A stretch of 14,413 bases of DNA from the NCBI GenBank assembly GCA_903824455.1, contig CAIJWY010000144.1, positions 1-14,413 of the forward strand, given 5' to 3'. How positions within the stretch are numbered: position 1 is the first letter of the stretch; every line of letters begins with the position of its first letter. Below are positions 6,997 through 14,413 of the stretch, in pieces. This DNA comes from an uncultured Micrococcales bacterium (GTDB lineage Bacteria; Actinomycetota; Actinomycetes; Actinomycetales; Microbacteriaceae). The notes beneath the pieces were generated by a model, which saw nothing but the letters and a program-made list of their open reading frames with translations, was not told where the DNA came from and did no database searches. Both the position numbers and the translations under genes were made by a program.

Positions 6997-7005
6997 TGTT
7001 AGAAT
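6997..7005 (+). promoter_or_regulatory. Candidate extended -10 promoter of the ATP synthase operon
   Basis: TGTTAGAAT is a TGn extended -10 followed by TAGAAT, one mismatch from TATAAT. It lies in the 96-base gap between the AtpI-like gene and atpB. No good -35 is present at the normal distance (TCTTTC at 6977-6982), as is common for extended -10 promoters. Transcription would begin near 7011-7013, leaving a leader of about 35-50 bases with the AGGAG site at 7034-7038. Confidence 0.6.
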
Positions 7006-7033
7006 TTAGTCATCTCCCGCTAGCATTCGACCC

Positions 7034-7038
7034 AGGAG
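7034..7038 (+). promoter_or_regulatory. Ribosome binding site of atpB, pointing to a CTG start at 7045
   Basis: AGGAG is the only Shine-Dalgarno-like sequence near the atpB start. It lies 24 bases before the TTG at 7063, too far for normal initiation, but exactly six bases before an in-frame CTG at 7045. The frame is open back to the TAG at 7021-7023 and contains no ATG, GTG or TTG codon before 7063. The true start may therefore be the rare CTG. Confidence 0.55.
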
Positions 7039-7062
7039 TTCACTCTGTTCGTTCTAACCCCA

Positions 7063-7887
7063 TTGGCACCATTCACCGAGACTTCAGGCTCGGATGATGG
7101 CTTCCATGCGCCAACGATCGGTGAATTTTTCCCGGATGCAATTTTCTTCGAGGGAACCCCTTTTGAGCTAAACCGAATCATGATGATTCGTTTGCTAATT
7201 CTCACCGTTTTAGTGGTGCTGTTTTGGCTTTGGACGGGATCATTCAAGAAGGCTTACAAAACCGGACAGGTGGTGCCAACTCGGTTCCAGCTGATGGGTG
7301 AGATCTCGCTGAACTTTGTTCGCACCAGTATTGCTCACGAACAGTTGGGAAAGAAAGACGGAGATCGGTTCCTTCCGCTGCTGACCACCATTTTCTTTGT
7401 CGTGCTCGGCATGAACATCACCGGAATCATCCCGGCACTAAACATCGCCGGTACTTCGGTAATCGGTTTACCTCTGGTTTTAGCGGTTGCCGCCTACGTA
7501 ACTTTCATTTACGCCGGGATGAAGAAGCACGGCTTTGGTTTCTTCAAGAACTCTCTATTCCCGGCTGGCGTGCCCGCCCCTTTCTACATCTTGGTAACTC
7601 CAATCGAGTTCCTTTCCACCTTTATTCTTCGTCCGGTCACCCTGGCACTTCGATTGATGATGAACATGATCGCCGGGCACCTTCTGCTCGTGCTCTGTTT
7701 CTCAGCAACCCACTTCTTCTTCACCTCAACTCAGGTGGAGGGAGCCATGCGCCTCTTCGGTGCTGGAACATTCCTGTTTGGTTTCGCCTTCACCCTCTTT
7801 GAGATTTTGGTGGCATTCCTGCAGGCATACGTATTTACTCTTCTGACCACGGTCTACATTCAGTTGGCCATGGCGGATGAGCACTAG
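7063..7887 (+). CDS. atpB: ATP synthase Fo subunit a
   Basis: Subunit a forms the two proton half-channels beside the c-ring. From the TTG at 7063 it has 274 residues, and a CTG start at 7045 would add six (beginning M-F-V-L-T-P). Transmembrane segments lie at about 42-58, 103-122, 131-152, 172-213 (two) and 233-266. The essential arginine is R197 in LALRLMMNMIAGH (195-207), equivalent to R210 of E. coli subunit a. FLQAYVFTLLTTVYIQLA near 252-269 is the conserved last helix with the channel glutamine Q254. It is the first gene of the complete atp operon and is preceded by its own promoter. The start codon is the only uncertain point: TTG 7063 has no nearby ribosome signal. Confidence 0.95.
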   Translation: MAPFTETSGSDDGFHAPTIGEFFPDAIFFEGTPFELNRIMMIRLLILTVLVVLFWLWTGSFKKAYKTGQVVPTRFQLMGEISLNFVRTSIAHEQLGKKDGDRFLPLLTTIFFVVLGMNITGIIPALNIAGTSVIGLPLVLAVAAYVTFIYAGMKKHGFGFFKNSLFPAGVPAPFYILVTPIEFLSTFILRPVTLALRLMMNMIAGHLLLVLCFSATHFFFTSTQVEGAMRLFGAGTFLFGFAFTLFEILVAFLQAYVFTLLTTVYIQLAMADEH

Positions 7888-7888
7888 A

Positions 7889-7906
7889 GGCTGACAACCG
7901 TCAGTT
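7889..7906 (+). other. Small hairpin between atpB and atpE
   Basis: CTGAC (7891-7895) pairs perfectly with GTCAG (7900-7904) around an AACC tetraloop, and two G-U pairs can extend the stem to 7889-7906. Two more T residues follow. It lies two bases after the atpB stop and some 25 bases before the atpE start. It could protect or shape the 5' end of the atpE segment of the mRNA, or be a weak pause site. The short T run makes full termination unlikely, and the genes downstream must be expressed. Confidence 0.4.
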
Positions 7907-7931
7907 TCAAACCACGGAAGGGAAATATCAA

Positions 7932-8165
7932 GTGGACGTTATCAACATCGCAGCCGGTCTAACCGGAAACCTAGCAGTAATCGGCTACGGCCTAGCAGCA
8001 GTTGGCCCAGGCATTGGTGTGGGTTTGGTTGTTTCGAAGACCATCGAATCAATCGCTCGCCAGCCAGAGCTAGCAGCAAAACTTCAGGTCACCATGTGGC
8101 TTGGTATTGCATTTACCGAGGCTCTAGCCCTTATTGGTCTAGCAACCCCGTTCATCTTCGCTTAG
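7932..8165 (+). CDS. atpE: ATP synthase Fo subunit c
   Basis: This 77-residue protein is a hairpin of two transmembrane helices and forms the rotating c-ring. The first helix has the glycine-rich GYGLAAVGPGIGVG (18-31), the polar loop is ARQPE (42-46), and the second helix carries the proton-binding carboxylate E63 in GIAFTEALALIGL. The residues around E63 (Ala, Leu) lack the Gln and Ser/Thr ligands of sodium-binding rings, so a proton ring is expected. Translation starts at GTG 7932, with GGAAGG (7916-7921) ten bases upstream. Six of ten leucines are CTA and none is CTG or CTC, a sharp codon bias in the subunit made in most copies. E63 is also the binding residue for diarylquinoline drugs in mycobacteria. 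Confidence 0.97.
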   Translation: MDVINIAAGLTGNLAVIGYGLAAVGPGIGVGLVVSKTIESIARQPELAAKLQVTMWLGIAFTEALALIGLATPFIFA

Positions 8166-8184
8166 TCCAAGTCAGGAAACTGTA

Positions 8185-8745
8185 ATGACCCCTCTGATCC
8201 TTGCGGCGGAAACTGCTACTGAGGTAGCTAAGAATCCGCTCATCCCTGAGGTTTATGACCTAGTTTGGTCGTCGGTCGTCTTCTTTATCCTGCTTGCTTT
8301 TTTCTGGTTCATGGTTCTTCCAAATTTCAAGAAGACTCTGGATGCCAGAACTGAGGCCATCGAAGGTCGTTTGGCTGAAGCCGAACGCATTCAGGCTGAG
8401 GTTGCAACCAAGACCGCTGACATCGCCAAGGCGCAGGAGAACTCCCGCGCCGAAGCTTCCGCAATTCGTGAGCAGGCTCGTGCCGAGGGTGTAACCATCC
8501 TTGCCGAGCTGAAAGAGCAGGCCTCGCTTGAGGCAGCCCGCATCACTGCAACTGCGAAGCAGCAGATTGAAGCAGAACGCCAGGCAGCTCTAGTTTCACT
8601 CCGCGCCGAAGTTGGCTTGCTAGCAATCGACTTGGCTTCGGCCGTAGTCGGCGCCAGCCTGTCGAACGACAAGGTTGCGGGCAAGGTAGTCGACGACTTC
8701 CTTTCGGAACTAGAAGCCGGCGATAAGGCAGGCAAGCAAAAGTAA
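8185..8745 (+). CDS. atpF: ATP synthase Fo subunit b
   Basis: The 186-residue b subunit is the peripheral stalk that holds the F1 head to subunit a. A short N-terminal stretch containing NPLIPEVYDLVW, typical of actinobacterial b, leads into one transmembrane helix at about 27-46. A long charged, alanine-rich coiled coil follows at about 50-150 and then a C-terminal part that contacts delta. The start ATG has AGGAAA at 8174-8179. Unlike mycobacteria, where a second b copy is fused to delta (AtpFH), b and delta are separate genes here, joined by a one-base TAATG overlap. There is only one b gene, so the stalk is presumably a b homodimer. Confidence 0.95.
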   Translation: MTPLILAAETATEVAKNPLIPEVYDLVWSSVVFFILLAFFWFMVLPNFKKTLDARTEAIEGRLAEAERIQAEVATKTADIAKAQENSRAEASAIREQARAEGVTILAELKEQASLEAARITATAKQQIEAERQAALVSLRAEVGLLAIDLASAVVGASLSNDKVAGKVVDDFLSELEAGDKAGKQK

Positions 8746-9548
8746 TGGCAAGTTCAACCCGTCAGGCATTAGTTCGAGCGAAGGAAGCACTAGCTCCTTC
8801 CTTGGCTAAAGCCGACCTCAAGTTCGCTGAAGAGATCTTCGGAATCGGTGCCGCTATTGGCTCATCGATTCAGTTGCGCAACATTCTTTCGGACCCTTCC
8901 GGAGAGAAAAAGGCTAAGGCCGGCGCTTTGCAAGCAGTTTTTGGCAAAGCAGTCTCTAAAGAAGCGCTTGAGTTCGCCGGCACCCTGGCTGGTTACCGCT
9001 GGTCGAAGGGTGGCGACCTAGTCGCTGCCTTCACCCAGTTGGGCGTATTTACCGTTGCTGCGATTGTGGCGAAAGACAAGCAGTTGGAAGACTTGGAAGC
9101 AGAGCTATTCGCTTTCAACCAGGCTCTTGCAACCGACCGTGACCTACAAACCGCTTTCTCATCGCGTCAGGCTTCGCTTGAAGCAAAGCTGGAGTTGATT
9201 GCAGCGCTGACCAACAACAAGGTGAGCGAGGCAGCTTCCATTTTGCTTCGCAACGCCGTGATCAATGCCCGCAATGTTCGTTTGGCAGTAATGCTCGACG
9301 GCTTTATCAAGCAGGTTTCGGCCTACGCCTCGCGTCTGGTTGCCAACGTAACCGTGGCGTCCGAGCTAAGCCCAAGCCAGCTAGAGCGACTAGAAGCGTC
9401 GCTTTCCAAAACTTACGGTCAGGAAATCAACCTGAACGTGGAAATCGACCCAAGCATCCTCGGTGGTGTGAAGGTTCAGGTTTCCGGAGAAATCATCGAC
9501 GGCAGCGTTGTTGCCCGTCTTAACCAAGCCAAGATGCAGCTCGCCTAG
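8745..9548 (+). CDS. atpH: ATP synthase F1 subunit delta (long form)
   Basis: Delta caps the F1 head and links it to the b stalk. At 267 residues it is much longer than the usual 175-180 of E. coli-type delta and is close to the long delta of other actinobacteria such as Streptomyces. The conserved C-terminal OSCP signature runs over 203-258, including SELSPSQLERLEASLSKTYG and GGVKVQVSGEIIDGSV. The extra length appears to come from a repeated helical unit: residues about 45-83 and 134-173 share the pattern L-x(3)-S/F, then A-V/L-F/T, then K-x-V-S-x-E-A and a hydrophobic helix. The typical actinobacterial LAGYRWSKGGDLV is at 81-93. It is translated by overlap with atpF (TAATG). Confidence 0.93.
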   Translation: MASSTRQALVRAKEALAPSLAKADLKFAEEIFGIGAAIGSSIQLRNILSDPSGEKKAKAGALQAVFGKAVSKEALEFAGTLAGYRWSKGGDLVAAFTQLGVFTVAAIVAKDKQLEDLEAELFAFNQALATDRDLQTAFSSRQASLEAKLELIAALTNNKVSEAASILLRNAVINARNVRLAVMLDGFIKQVSAYASRLVANVTVASELSPSQLERLEASLSKTYGQEINLNVEIDPSILGGVKVQVSGEIIDGSVVARLNQAKMQLA

Positions 9549-9580
9549 AGCCTGCATACGAAGAAAAAGAGGAACACGAG

Positions 9581-11218
<1,638 letters not shown>

Positions 11219-11246
11219 TTCAAGAGAAGTAAGAGACAGGTAACTA

Positions 11247-12152
11247 ATGGGAGCGCAACTTCGCGTCTATCGGCAGAAAATAAAGTCTGCCCAGACGACA
11301 AAGAAGATTACCCGCGCCATGGAGCTAATTTCGGCTTCGCGTATTGCGAAGGCGCAGGCTCGTGTGGCAGCGTCGGCGCCATACGCGCGCGCTGTAACGC
11401 GCGCCGTCTCAGCCGTTGCCACCTACTCGAACATCGATCACCCGCTAACCACCGAGCCCGCCAAAATTGAGCGAGCCGCAGTGGTTATCTTCACCTCAGA
11501 CCGTGGTTTGGCAGGGGCTTTCTCTTCAAACGTTATGAAGGAAGCCGAAGCACTCACCGTGAAGCTGACCGAAGAGGGCAAAAAGATCGTTTACTTCCTG
11601 GTTGGTCGCAAGGCTGTTAGCAACTTTGGTTTCCGTCGTCGAACCGCTGAAAAGCAGTGGATTGGTGGCACCGATCTACCTCAGGTTGACACCGCCAAGG
11701 AAATCGCCGACACCGTTCTCGAATACTTCAACCGCGAAGCGAGCGAAGGTGGCGTAGACGAAATTCACGTAATCTTCAACCGTTTCGTTTCGATGATCTC
11801 GCAGGAACCAGAAACCCTTCGTCTTCTTCCTCTAGAAGTTGTTGAAGGCGAAGAGGCTCCAGCCTCAGACGATGTGTTCCCGCTCTACGAATTCGAGCCA
11901 GACGCCAGCAAGGTGCTAGACGCCTTACTGCCGGTCTACATCGAAAGCAAAATCTTCAACGCCATGCTGCAGTCGGCTGCTTCCGAGCACGCCGCCCGCC
12001 AGAAGGCAATGAAGTCGGCAACCGACAACGCCGACAAACTAATCAAGAACTACACCCGACTATCGAACCAAGCTCGACAGTCGGAGATTACCCAGCAGAT
12101 TTCCGAAATCGTCGGTGGCGCAGATGCACTCGCCACCGTCGAAGAAGATTAA
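11247..12152 (+). CDS. atpG: ATP synthase F1 subunit gamma
   Basis: Gamma is the central rotating shaft that couples c-ring rotation to the catalytic sites. The 301-residue protein has the two terminal helices that form the shaft coiled coil (about 1-58 and 220-290), the first with the conserved KITRAMELISASRI (20-33). The Rossmann-like middle domain begins with TSDRGLAGAFSSN (83-95). The C-terminal helix holds SEHAARQKAMKSATDNA (246-262) and ITQQISEIVGGA (281-292), the usual family ending. The start codon follows a purine-rich leader with ACAGG at 11235-11239; there is no strong AGGAGG. The order after alpha and before beta is the standard F1 order. Confidence 0.96.
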   Translation: MGAQLRVYRQKIKSAQTTKKITRAMELISASRIAKAQARVAASAPYARAVTRAVSAVATYSNIDHPLTTEPAKIERAAVVIFTSDRGLAGAFSSNVMKEAEALTVKLTEEGKKIVYFLVGRKAVSNFGFRRRTAEKQWIGGTDLPQVDTAKEIADTVLEYFNREASEGGVDEIHVIFNRFVSMISQEPETLRLLPLEVVEGEEAPASDDVFPLYEFEPDASKVLDALLPVYIESKIFNAMLQSAASEHAARQKAMKSATDNADKLIKNYTRLSNQARQSEITQQISEIVGGADALATVEED

Positions 12153-12167
12153 GAGAAAGAAAGAGAC

Positions 12168-13622
12168 ATGGCCGAGACTAAAAAGAAGTCAGCTAAGACC
12201 ACCGGAACCGGGCGAATCGCTCGAGTAAACGGCCCAGTTGTTGACATCGAGTTCCCGCACGATGCTATCCCAGAGATCTACAACGCTCTTCAGACTGTCA
12301 TCGACCTGAACGGCGAGAAGACCACTCTGACCCTCGAGGTTGCTCAGCACCTTGGCGACGACCTAGTTCGTGCCATTGCGCTAAAGCCAACCGATGGTCT
12401 AGTCCGTGGCGGTCTAGTGACCGACACCGGTGCTCCGATCTCGGTTCCAGTTGGCGATGTCACCAAGGGCAAGGTTTTCAACGTTGTTGGAGAAATCCTG
12501 AACGGCAAGCCAGGCGACAAGGTGGTCATCAAGGAAACTTGGCCAATCCACCGTCAGCCTCCTCCATTCGACCAGCTTGAGTCGAAGACTCAGATGTTCG
12601 AAACCGGTATCAAGTCGATTGACCTTCTAACCCCTTACGTTCTCGGTGGAAAGATTGGTCTATTCGGTGGAGCCGGTGTTGGTAAGACCGTTCTGATCCA
12701 GGAAATGATCTACCGTGTGGCAGAAGACCACGACGGTGTATCGGTGTTCGCCGGTGTTGGTGAGCGTACCCGTGAAGGTAACGACCTCATCGAGGAAATG
12801 ACCGAATCAGGCGTTATCGACAAGACCGCTCTCGTGTTCGGCCAGATGGATGAGCCACCAGGCACCCGTCTTCGTGTAGCTCTTTCGGCTCTAACCATGG
12901 CGGAATACTTCCGCGATGTTCAGAAGCAAGACGTGTTGTTGTTCATCGACAACATCTTCCGCTTCACCCAGGCCGGTTCAGAGGTTTCGACCCTTCTCGG
13001 TCGTATGCCTTCTGCCGTGGGTTACCAGCCAAACTTGGCCGATGAGATGGGTCTCCTTCAGGAGCGCATCACCTCAACCCGTGGTCACTCGATTACCTCG
13101 CTTCAGGCAATTTACGTTCCTGCCGACGACTACACCGACCCAGCCCCGGCAACCACATTCGCTCACCTCGATGCAACCACCGAGCTAAGCCGTGAAATTG
13201 CGTCGAAGGGTCTGTACCCAGCTATTGACCCACTAACCTCGACCTCGCGTATCTTGGACCCTCGCTACATTGCAGCAGACCACTACGAGACCGCGACTCG
13301 AGTTAAGGCAATCCTTCAGAAGAACAAGGAACTTCAGGAAATCATCGCCATCCTAGGTGTTGAAGAACTTTCTGAAGAAGACAAGGTAACCGTTTCACGT
13401 GCCCGTCGTATCCAGCAGTTCCTATCTCAGAACACCTACATGGCTGAAAAGTTCACCGGTGTTAAGGGTTCAACCGTTCCGCTAAAGGACACCATCGAAG
13501 GCTTCACCGCCATCGCTAACGGTGACCTTGACCACGTGGCTGAGCAGGCGTTCTTCAACGTCGGTGGCCTAGACATGGTTATGGCTAACTGGGAGCGCAT
13601 CCAGAAGGAAACCGGTAAGTAA
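12168..13622 (+). CDS. atpD: ATP synthase F1 subunit beta (catalytic)
   Basis: Beta carries the catalytic sites that make ATP. The 484-residue protein has Walker A GGAGVGKT at 167-174, the catalytic glutamate E199 in GERTREG (198-204), Walker B LLFID at 257-261 followed by NIFRFTQAGSEVS, and the C-terminal segment EELSEEDK at 399-406. That segment matches the family DELSEED lever motif, with the first Asp replaced by Glu. The N-terminus has a short Lys-rich extension before GRIARVNGPVVDIEF. The only ribosome signal is a polypurine run of A and G (12151-12166) with no GGAGG core, weaker than expected for so abundant a protein. The stop overlaps the atpC start (TAATG). Confidence 0.98.
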   Translation: MAETKKKSAKTTGTGRIARVNGPVVDIEFPHDAIPEIYNALQTVIDLNGEKTTLTLEVAQHLGDDLVRAIALKPTDGLVRGGLVTDTGAPISVPVGDVTKGKVFNVVGEILNGKPGDKVVIKETWPIHRQPPPFDQLESKTQMFETGIKSIDLLTPYVLGGKIGLFGGAGVGKTVLIQEMIYRVAEDHDGVSVFAGVGERTREGNDLIEEMTESGVIDKTALVFGQMDEPPGTRLRVALSALTMAEYFRDVQKQDVLLFIDNIFRFTQAGSEVSTLLGRMPSAVGYQPNLADEMGLLQERITSTRGHSITSLQAIYVPADDYTDPAPATTFAHLDATTELSREIASKGLYPAIDPLTSTSRILDPRYIAADHYETATRVKAILQKNKELQEIIAILGVEELSEEDKVTVSRARRIQQFLSQNTYMAEKFTGVKGSTVPLKDTIEGFTAIANGDLDHVAEQAFFNVGGLDMVMANWERIQKETGK

Positions 13623-13888
13623 TGTCGGACAAAACCCTTCGAGTCGAGCTGGTAGCAGCCGATAAAGCCGTCTGGACTGGCGAGGCCAAAATGGTCATCG
13701 CTAAGACCGTTGAGGGTGAAATCGGTCTACTTGCCGGTCACGAGCCTATGCTCGCGATCCTCTCGAGCGGTGAAGTTCGCATTACCCTAGTCGACGGCGA
13801 CAAGCTAATTGCTAGCGCCGAAGACGGCTTCCTTTCGGTAGAACACGACGTGGTAACCATCGTTGCTCGTCACGCCGAACTGGTCTAA
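13622..13888 (+). CDS. atpC: ATP synthase F1 subunit epsilon (minimal form)
   Basis: Epsilon sits at the foot of the central stalk and joins gamma to the c-ring. This protein has only 88 residues, which is the N-terminal beta-sandwich domain (EIGLLAGHEPMLAILSSGEV at 33-52, then EDGFLSVEHDVVTIVARHAE). The C-terminal helical hairpin, which inhibits ATP hydrolysis in E. coli (139 residues) and Bacillus epsilon, is absent. No epsilon-like helix is encoded in any frame after the stop, so this is a naturally short protein and not a frameshift. The start is the TAATG overlap with atpD. The stop TAA overlaps the stop of the convergent adenosyltransferase gene. Confidence 0.95.
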   Translation: MSDKTLRVELVAADKAVWTGEAKMVIAKTVEGEIGLLAGHEPMLAILSSGEVRITLVDGDKLIASAEDGFLSVEHDVVTIVARHAELV

Positions 13889-14413
13889 CGACTTCCTGCC
13901 GGAACCCATTTCACGTCGCCACCATGCGAAACGTTGGCTACGCGCGCAAGCACGAACAGTAGATCCGATAGGCGGTTGAGGTATACCGCGCAAACCGCGG
14001 AAACATCAATCCCGGCTTCCAAAGCAACCCATACCGCCCGCTCAGCACGGCGAACCACGGTTCGAGCCAGGTGTAACCCAGCAGCCAACCCTGATCCTCC
14101 GGGAATGATGAACGAATCCAAGTTAGGTAAATCGGCGTTGTACTTATCAATCGCCGCTTCAAGGTCGGTTACCCAAGCCTCATTGATGCGTAAGCCTCCA
14201 GTACCAGGGGTGGCCAAGTCGGCTCCAAGGTCGAACAAATCATTTTGAATGCGAGCTAGCAAAGACACTAGATCCGGAGAAAACTCACCTTGAGCCAGCG
14301 AAACAGCAACGCCAAGAGCCGAGTTTGCTTCATCAACGTCGGCATAAGCCTCAATGCGAGGATCGGTTTTGGCCACGCGAGAGTTATCTCCGAGACCGGT
14401 GAAACCTTCGTCG
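13885..14413 (-). CDS. Cob(I)alamin adenosyltransferase, PduO type (partial, 5' end outside window)
   Basis: The enzyme transfers the adenosyl group of ATP to cob(I)alamin, giving adenosylcobalamin. The 175 visible codons run from the right edge to the TAG at 13887-13885. The reading frame continues through the GTG at 14376 to the window edge and encodes DEGFTGLGD just before it. This is the conserved ATP-binding TGD-G-TGL motif of PduO/MMAB enzymes, so that GTG is an internal valine and the true start lies about a dozen codons beyond the window. Other family segments are DPRIEAYADVDEANSALG, the FIIPGGSGLAAGLHLARTV stretch with RRAER, and NRLSDLLFVLARVAN near the end. Its position convergent to the atp operon matches Rv1314c of M. 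tuberculosis. It is unrelated to the CobA/BtuR type. Confidence 0.93.
   Translation of the reverse strand, partial: DEGFTGLGDNSRVAKTDPRIEAYADVDEANSALGVAVSLAQGEFSPDLVSLLARIQNDLFDLGADLATPGTGGLRINEAWVTDLEAAIDKYNADLPNLDSFIIPGGSGLAAGLHLARTVVRRAERAVWVALEAGIDVSAVCAVYLNRLSDLLFVLARVANVSHGGDVKWVPAGSR

Noticed and set aside
13934..14248. Plus-strand 104-residue open frame after atpC as a missing part of epsilon or a new gene
   Set aside because: It is the antisense of the adenosyltransferase gene, has no helical hairpin pattern like epsilon and no ribosome site.
14374..14376. GTG at 14376 as the start of the adenosyltransferase
   Set aside because: The frame continues upstream to the window edge and encodes the conserved TGD-G-TGL-type ATP-binding residues, so the GTG is an internal valine.

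Overview
The window is a conserved housekeeping locus of an actinobacterium. Gene content and order match the block known from Mycobacterium tuberculosis (thrC, thrB, rho, rpmE, prfA, prmC, Sua5-type gene, wecA/rfe, atpI-like gene, atpB-E-F-H-A-G-D-C, and a convergent PduO-type adenosyltransferase gene). The main differences are that rpmE is absent between rho and prfA, and that nothing lies between atpC and the adenosyltransferase gene. Base composition looks only moderately GC-rich (roughly 50-55% by eye). Together with protein features such as a long free delta subunit, a very short epsilon and a Rho with a charged N-terminal region, this suggests a small-genome, low-GC Microbacteriaceae-type organism such as the freshwater Luna lineage (Rhodoluna/Aquiluna relatives). 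That taxonomic placement is inference.

Layout. Positions 2-226 hold the 3' end of thrC, followed two bases later by thrB (229-1149), the last two steps of threonine synthesis. A 154-base gap (1150-1303) carries two hairpins and the rho ribosome binding site. Then comes a tightly packed run: rho (1304-2857), prfA (2857-3933), prmC (3933-4790), the threonylcarbamoyl-AMP synthase gene (4800-5450), wecA-like (5450-6562) and an AtpI-like membrane protein gene (6562-6966). Most of these are joined by one-base TAATG or TGATG overlaps. A 96-base gap contains a good extended -10 promoter and leads into the complete F1Fo ATP synthase operon (7063-13888) in the order a, c, b, delta, alpha, gamma, beta, epsilon. 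A minus-strand PduO-type cob(I)alamin adenosyltransferase gene (13885-14413, running off the right edge) meets atpC tail to tail with a 4-base overlap. No gene-free stretch exceeds 300 bases. I see no RNA genes, mobile elements or CRISPR arrays.

How the genes fit together. ThrB and ThrC make threonine, which the Sua5/TsaC-type enzyme uses for the tRNA t6A modification. PrmC methylates the GGQ glutamine of the release factor encoded just before it. Rho, RF1 and PrmC all serve the ends of transcription and translation. WecA starts a lipid-linked surface glycan. The AtpI-like protein probably helps assemble the membrane sector of the ATP synthase encoded next.

No wholly new system is evident. 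The points most worth checking are a Rho that lacks the usual N-terminal helical domain, an atpB start that looks like CTG, a delta subunit with an apparent internal duplication, a minimal epsilon paired with an extended alpha tail, a strong CTA leucine preference in ATP synthase genes, and a convergent stop-codon overlap that leaves no room for a terminator.
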